DNA from: Azorinus chamasolen
Lineage: Eukaryota; Mollusca; Bivalvia; Cardiida; Solecurtidae
Length of the DNA stretch: 64,000 nt
Direction of reading: 5' to 3'
Assembly: GCA_963576725.1 (NCBI GenBank)
Contig: OY755240.1
Span: forward strand, 61,814,633 to 61,878,632
Position 1 is the stretch's first letter, and every line of letters starts with the position of its first letter. The position numbers and the translations under genes were made by a program. Shown in pieces: positions 12,701-21,700 of this stretch. Below the pieces are notes generated by a model. That model saw only the letters and a list, made by a program, of their open reading frames with translations, did no database searches and was not told the origin of the DNA.

Positions 12701-15700
12701 GCCTTAAATTATTCTCTTAACCTTTAGCACGCTATGGTTGAATCCATCAATACTTTTGCAAACTGTCAGGATCCAGACGAGATGCCGAGTAACTCAGTGT
12801 CTCATCAGGATCCAAACTGATTTGAAATTGCAGTTTGTAGATGAAAAGAACACTCAACGAACAATGCACAGAATACATACATGTATGCTCGCTGTAGCAC
12901 TTCTCGTAAATATCATGTTCACTTCTGAAGAAGAAAAAAACTTGCAATTTACGACTTTAATTTACTTTCAGACGCTTAACGGCAGCTGATGAGTCGGGCT
13001 TGGACGGCACTTCGTTACTTCATCCAAAATGCAAAAACACCACAAAGGACAACTTGAAGCTGCAGAGAAGCCGGGAGAGTACTTACACGTCACGTGATTA
13101 TTTGATGTCGCTCATGCCACCGAAAACTGCAAAACGTATGTGATTCAATGTCAGTAGTAGAGTCTCTAAAAATCTTATTTTTGATTCCCGTTATCAAGCT
13201 AAATGCGACCTGACTCGGATTTGCAAACAGCTTGGGCCCAGATGAGACGCCGAGTAACTCGGCATCTCACCTGGATCCAAGCTGTTTGACACTCGGTTAA
13301 CAGTTTCTCAAACGCTTAGTACAGTAAAACCCCGCTAATGCGACCACATAAAAGAGGTATAATTCTGGGTGCTAGATGCAGGTGGTACATGTAGCTTAAA
13401 GCAAGACAAAAGTAATGCAGAAAGCTCCTAGAGGAGCTTTCTGTATTACTTTTGCCCTGCATTAAGCAACCACCTGCTTATAAAGACACCCATATTTATT
13501 CATTAAATGGTGGCATTAGAGAGGTTCAACTGTACTACGAACCAGAAGTAAGTAACAATGCAGCAGATCAGGAATTTGCATGACACAGAGGATCTTACAT
13601 GAGTGTTCATTACAGATTGTTTTTTATGAAACGAGTTTACTATAATAATACATGTATGACACGAGCTTTCATTATTGTAAACTAGTTTCCATTGATTCCA
13701 CTTTGAATATGCAGAATATGCAGTATACACTTTCCCTGTTCTATATTTAGTCTAAAATTCAATACCTACGGAATATTCAAAAAAAAAAGTTATAATGAAA
13801 TATGGAATGGGGTACATTGTAGCCATTTTAGAATGTAAAGAAAGATATATAAAATTTTATTAGCCAACAGAGCAGACCCTGATCTGGGTCTTCTATGTTT
13901 GCAAATGCGTGAAAAGGCGTTTATTTGATGAAAAGGGTTAAATAAATAAAAGCATCCTATTTGTATATTGAAACTAAAGCAGATAATTGGAATTCTAATC
14001 TATACGACCATGCCTCCTTTGGAATCAGATACTTTCGAACAACAACAGAGTAGGGCAATAGCCCTCGATGACGTCATTGCCTCCCCCGCAAGCACTTATT
14101 GAACAATGGGTGACGTCTCTCTCCCCTACAATCACTTGTTGAACAATGGGTACAAACTATTCACGTCGATATCATGGATAGATCTACAGTAAAAAACACA
14201 CCTCTAAACTACCATAGGAGCTCTCTGCATTACTTTCGTCCTGCGTTAAGCAACAGCATGTTCTTATACAGTAAAACCTCTCTAAAACGGCCACTAAATT
14301 GTGTTAATTAGTTGATATTTAGGGCAGGTGGCTGCTTAAAGTAAGTTGAAAGTAAAACAGAACGCTCCTATAGGATAGGATGTTTTACTTTCACCTTGCT
14401 TTAACCTGCCTTTATCACAAAATACTTGATGTAATTTAGTGACCGTTATAGAGAGGTTTTACTGTAAGTCCACGGTATATTGATTCTATACAGGCAAATG
14501 AAAGTTTCGACATGGCGGAAACTTTAGAAATAAGATATGTAATATTCCTACAGGAGCCGTCGGATTTGGATCTGCTCTGTTTGCATACGTGCTAAAAGGT
14601 CGTATATATGCAGGAAATGGGTTTTACTGTACATATCAAAAATTTACAATGATAAAATTAACGCCATTATCAAACGAATGCGATCCATCTATATACTTAA
14701 TCGATCTACTATTCTGACGCAATACAGGACAATAAAACTCGTAGAGTGTTTTTAAAAGACATTGAAATTCCCCCACCCACTGTGTAAATATTATTATGAA
14801 TTGCACTCAACTGTCCGATATAAATAGTAGTGGTAGTAGTGGAGGTCATGCGATATAAATTGATATCGTATTTTAAATCAATAGAGCTCCAGATAAGATG
14901 GGCAAATTAAAACATTTTCAAGAATAGCATCTTTATTTCTACACCAAGCCCTATGTTGTAACCACTCTTTAGAATCTCCTGGAAGAGACGATTCTAAAGA
15001 GCGGTCACAACACATGGTTAGGTATAAATTTTTTTTACAATTTTAGTATTTGAGAATAGGCACCTTTATCTTGTTTTGCTCTGATTATCAAGCTTGCCAA
15101 ACGTGATGGCAGATTCCTGCAGATGCCTTTAACCCTTTCCCTATTCTGTGCTTATTCCAAATTTCAATACCTACTGTATAATCATTAGCAAAATAATTAC
15201 AAAGATAAATGGAAGGTTGAACATTGTAGACATTTTAGAAAGCAAAAAAACAGACCTATCCAATTCTATTAGCAAACAGAGCAGACCCTGATCAGACGGC
15301 TCCTCTAGGAGCCGTCTGATCTGGGTCTACTCTGTTTGCAAATGCGTGAAAACACGCTTATATGAGGGAAAGGGTTAATGTGTGAGTGTAAGAAACGACA
15401 AGTCATGGACCGCGTCTTACGAAAGATTGTGCGGTTGAAATTATCGTAAGGTCTATAAAACGACGATCGTAACTTATAATTGCAATTGTTGTGTGTTACA
15501 TGTAGAACTTACGATCATTTCTGCAGCACGTTAGCCTAACTGTTGCAAGACGGACTGTTCCAATAGATTCGGTATGAAGTTTTGGATATAACCCATTTCG
15601 TAAAATACAAGGTCTTTGACTAAATCTACCTAAAAGGAGCATTCAATACAGAAAAGGATTTTTTTTAGAAATGTGTAGTTTTGAAACCATGGGATAAATA

Positions 15701-18700
15701 GAGCATTTGCTCTTTTGGAGCAAATGCTGTGTTTGTCACAATGGTTTCAAAAATTAACTTTTACAGAGGCGTCAAAAGGCGTCAATATGAGGGTAATGGG
15801 TGAAACGATAGAACATAAAACCTAACCAATGACTGCATGACCTGCACATGTCTTTGTTGTGTTTTCTATTTGTAAATCACCGATGTTTCCCTTATTATAC
15901 GACGTTAAATTCAGTATAAATATCGGTCTTAGAGGCAGGTGGCAACTTAATGCATGGTGAAAGTCATGCAGAAAGCTCCTCTAGGAACTATATGTATGAC
16001 TTACACCCTGCATTAAGCAGCCACCTGCATAAAACTATCTAAATTCTTCTCTACTATAATTCCGGTTCAGATGAGTTTAACTGTATTCTAATATTACGCA
16101 GAATAAGAGTTTGTTAACTCTAAATCATTGCCTGACCAAGTCATTGATTATAAAATACTTTAGAATGTATACAAACGTGGAGTGAGAAACAAAAGTACGG
16201 TCCGATTAGCCCTTTGAGAGACATTTAGCCTGCGAGTAGCAGAGATGTCGGAAATTAGGACTTATGATGAGTTTAATATACGATATCTTATAAGGGCTAA
16301 GCCATGGTCGGATGCCGTGCACACGTCTATGACGGTGTTTTCACGGATGCATTCTATTTGTACACCATCGGCTTTCCTTTCACTCGTCCTGATTCTAATT
16401 TTATGCATGCCGTGGGTTACTTTATTACCCTAAGCCCTTGCATGACCAAGCCAGTGATTATAAAAGCTTTTAGAATCTAAACGTCGTATAACAACGAAGT
16501 ACCTGGACTGAGAAACAAATGGGCAGTCCAATTAGTCCCTTGAGAGATAATTAGCCCTGTCTGCCACAATCTACCAATACCCTCGTAGATTTCCTATCTT
16601 GTCTATTAATCGAAATGATACAGTTTGAATAAACGTAATATCTATGGAGACCATTATGCTCATATAACTTGTAAAAACAAGGTATTGGTCTAAAATGAAT
16701 ATTCATTCAACCCTTTCCCTAATGTAAGCGCATTTTGGCGCATCCGCAAACATACTAGACCCAGATCAGACGGCTCCTATAGGAGCCGTCTGATCAGGGT
16801 CTGCTCTGTTTGCTTATGGTGTAATATAGCTCTGATTCTACGGCTTCTGCCTGAGGCAAAATATTCCGTGTTCATATGGCATTATACAAAATAATCTTAT
16901 TAATATTCATGACGTCATTATTCCCTACATGAATATTCATCAGAGAAAGGGTTTAGAAATAATGACATAATGATTATTAATTAGATGAATATTATTTTAT
17001 AATGGCATGTGAACACAAGCACTGTTGACTATCGAAGACTCTGTAGAAGCAGAACTATATTATTCCATTAGGTAAACGAAGCAAACCTTGGTCAGATGCC
17101 GCCTTCATGCTGTCTTATCAGTGTACTCTGATTGCATTTTTTTCAAGATTTAAAGCTGCGTGATGCACGATGCCTTGTATTTGCATTAATTATGTTGTTT
17201 GTTACTAATACGCATCTTTCTTGTTCCTTCATTTCTCTTTAACCCTTTCGCTGTTCTATACTTATTCCAAATTTCGATACCTACTGAATATCCATGGCCA
17301 ATTATTTATAATGAAATATGGAAGGTGGAACATTGTAGCTAATTTAGAAAGTAAAAAAAACAGAACTGTCAAATTTCCGTAGGAAAAAAGAGCAGGTCCT
17401 GATCAGACGGCTCCTATAGGGTCTACTTTGTTTGCAAATGCGTGAAAGCACGTTTATTTGAAGGAAATGGTTAAATATACACCCGGCGTGTCAGAGTGAA
17501 TTCTAATGAGACTTGCAGGGCTACAGATAAAGGTGCGTATCCAAATATTACAATCGTCATTTCTCCTCCAAACTGGAAGAGACGATTCTAAAAAGTGTTC
17601 ACAACATAGGCTTTGGTGGAGAAATAAAGAAGTTATTCTTGAAAATGTTTTAATTTACGCATCTTCTCTGGCCCTCTGGAGACGACAAGTTATTGGACCC
17701 CAGGACCTCAGATCCATATTCAAATTGTTTCAATTTAGTGTGCGAACAGTTCAATTCTACGGCCAGTTTTCCCCATGTTCTTCCATCTATCCTTTCATCT
17801 ATTTAGCCATTTGCTCCATATTTAGCCTGTTTGCAACCAGAGTAGGCTCAGATTAGACGGCTCCTGAAGAAGCCGTATGGTCCGGGTCTGCTCTGTTCGC
17901 TTATGAAATTATATAAATCTGATACTATAGCTTGTAACTTTTACCAGGGCCAAAACATGCCATGTTTATATGCCACAATAACTATTAAAGCTCATTAATG
18001 GTCATACATGAATATTCATGGAGTTAAACGTTAAAAGACACTCTGCAGTATGCAATAATACGCAAATCAGTAAAGCTGAGTTTGCAAAGCATGAGATCTG
18101 TACTAAATGTGCCTAACGAAATAATGGACGTTCTTGTGCCGGTGTGCCTTTTATTGAATTTAACCATTATGATTGTTATTATGGCAGACACAATTATATT
18201 ACTACATCTACAAATCAGATTATTCAGTACAATATACCCTCTCTAATGCGACCACCAAAACTAGTCTAATTCCCAGTCTTATAGGCAGGTGGTAGCTTCG
18301 TGCAGAACGAATGTTATGCAGAACACTCCTGGTGGAGCTTCCTGCATTTCTCTCTCCTTCCGTGAAGCAACCACTTGCTTATAAAGAAATATACATGTAT
18401 GCTTATTTCTGATGTGGTTTTGTTAGAGGGGTTATTTGAACTAAAACATCTTAAATACTGTGTTTGCGAAACATAATACATGTATAGTAATATATAATGC
18501 CTGTGGGAAGCCATCTGAACATGTCCCGATTCAAAAATGGTTTGCTATTGTAAGTTGATTTTTTCCATTTAACCCTTTCCCTCATATAAACGTGTTTTCA
18601 CGCATTTGCAAACAGAGTAGACCCAGATCAGACGGCTCCTAGAGGAGCCGTCTGATCAGGGTCTACTCTGTTTGCTTATAGAATTTGCTAGATCTGTTTC

Positions 18701-21700
18701 TTTGCTTTTTAAAATGTCTACAATGTTCCACCTTCCATATTTCTTTATAACTATTTTGTCGATGAATATTCAGTAGGTATTGAAAATTGGACTAAACTTA
18801 GAACAGGGAAAGGGTTAAATTTGCTTTTAGTTTCTTGATTTAATATTTAACAGAGGTTCAGATAAGGTGCGTAAATTAAAACATATTCAAGAATAACTCC
18901 TTTATTTCTCCACCAAACCCTATGTTGTGGCCACTCTTTAGAATGTTTCATGTTTTAATATTTATTACAGAGGTCCAGATAAGATGCGTAAATTAAAACA
19001 GTTTCAAGAATAACTCCTTTATTTCTGCACCAAACCCTATGTTGTGACCACTCTTTAGAATCGTCTCGAAGAGATGATTCTAAAGAGTGGTCATAACATA
19101 GGGTTTGGTGGAGAAATGACCATTCTAGTATTCGAGTACGCACATTTATCTGTTGCTCTGTAATATTACCAAAAATGATAAAAACACACACACAACTATG
19201 ATATTGTTGCGAATTTTCAGTATCATTTTAGGGCAAAGTTTGAGTTATCGTACCTTTGCACCTTTCTCTTTAACTGTCTAATTCTGGATCTACTCTGTTT
19301 GCGTTTGAAATGTATTTCAGAATTAATTTCCCGCTGTTTAGAAAGCAATGAATGGTTATTATTTGACATCTTTAATACAAGCTTCAATTAAATTAATTAA
19401 TATCATAACGGGCGGATGCATACATAAAGAATCATCAAGTAAAAAATTAAAAAATGCACACAATTTATTATCACCAACATTGACAAAGTAACACATTATA
19501 GTGTGACATTTTATTACATTGTCTAGGTTACAATTTTTCCGAGGGAGCGATCCACGGTGCTCAACAAGAATTACTCCGACTGAAGAAACTAATGGGAAGA
19601 GACAACCGCTCAGCTGAGAGAAGGTAATTGTTTTAACCCATACCCCGCTAAAGAACAAAATAAATGTCTACACGAATATGAATCTGGTGCAATTTTGACT
19701 CCTTCCGATTCTATCAATCTTTTGAAGGAAACAATATTGACCGAGTGTCAAACAGCTTGGATCCTGATGAGACGCCGAGTTACTCGGCGTCTCATCTGGA
19801 TCCAAACTGTTTGCAAATGCGAGTCAGGTCGCGGGTATTTTGTTAAGGATTAACTGTTATGCTGTCATGGGCGTAGCTGTGGTCACATTTGCAAACAGTG
19901 TGGATCCAGGTGAGACGCCGAGTAACTCGGCGTCTCACCAGGATCCAAACTGTTTGATATAGTGAGTGTGTATTTTAAACAAAAAAGGAAAGAAAAATGC
20001 AACACATGCAAATTGAAGCAGACAACAAATTTTGTAGACGACAAAAGTTGACATCGAACGCGTTACGTGGAACAATATCACCTTTGCCTTAAATGTCAGC
20101 GCAGGCATATTCTGCATTTTCTTTCCAACAATACAACCTTTACCTGGTTGAGACGTATTTTTGACGCATTTCCAGACAAAATAGACCCACAGGAGCTGTC
20201 TGATCAAGTCCTATTCTGTTAGCTTTTAGAATATCTCAGATCGGATTTTATAGAATTGGTCCTAGTTATGTTCTGTTCTAGTAATGCTTTAATTTTTATA
20301 TAGCAATATAAGAAACTTAATTCATTTATATCCATAATGGTTGGAGTATGTTATGAATATTTATCGTATGCTTACAGTTGAAATTTGATATCTCGAACTC
20401 GGATAACTCGAAATTCACATTAACTCGATCTAAATATTCGGTCCTGCCAAAATTTACATTTACAGAATTGTTCTAAATGTATCACTACACATCTAGAAAT
20501 ACACGTGACAGCTTAATGCAGGTCGAAAGTAATGCTGAAAGCTCCTGCAGGAGCTTTCAGCATTACTTTTGACCCGAATTAAGCTGTGAACTTGGTCAGA
20601 TTAAAAATCGGATAACTCGAACCTAGTTGTCTCAAACTAATGTGAGTGGTCCCTTGAAGTTCGATTTATTAAGTTCAACTGTATATGTAAACAGAGTAGA
20701 CCCAGATCAGAATGCTCCTTCAGCAGCCGTCTGATCAGGGTCTGCTCCGTTTGTTTATGTTTGCTTACGGTATCATATAGATCTGATTCTACAGTCTCTA
20801 CATGAGCAAAAATGACATGTGTTAAAATAAATCTAATTAATATTAATGATGTCTATTTTTTAATGAATATTCATCAAATAAATAGTTAAACAATATACTA
20901 ATTATTGACAACATGATACAAACAGTTTGGATCCAGATGTAATGGAAATACAGCAAACCCCTTTTAAACCGGAATGCTAATGGAGAAAAATATGGATACC
21001 TTTAGACAGGTGGCTGCTTAATGGAGGGCGAAAGTCATGCAAAAAAGTTCCTCTAGGAGCTTTATGTATAGGGCTTGTCCTGCATTATGCAACGATCTGC
21101 TTTGACAATGTCCTGTTTTAATCCTTTCCCCTCATATTGGCGACTTTTGACGACTCTGTAAAAGTCACTTTGTGAAACCATTGTGATAAATAGAGCATTT
21201 GCTCCTATAGGAGCAAATGCTCTATTTATCACAATGGTTTCAAACTATTAATTTCAATTTTTTTCCTAAATTCTCTAGTTAATGCTCCTTTTCGGTAGAT
21301 TTGTTCAAAGTGGTTGGATCTAAAAATAGCCTATGAGGTAATGGGTTAATGAAGCACGTGATTGCTATAGCGAGACTACTATATTATGAACAATGTATTT
21401 CTACCATGACAGTAACTGTAGAATCAGAAAAATATTATTTCATAAGGATACAGAGCAGACCCTGATCAGACAGATCCTATAAGAGCCGTCTGATCTGGGT
21501 CCACTCTGTTTGCAAATGTGTGAAAATCAAGAAAATGGTTAAAACCAAACCAATAACTCTCGGGTCAGTTCTACAACAACCCGTACTTGAATGGTTGTAT
21601 CTATAGAAAAAAACATATACAGTAGAACCCCTCTAATGCGACCACCTAATGAACACACATGGCTGTCTTCATTAGCAGGTGGTTGCTTAATACAGGACGA

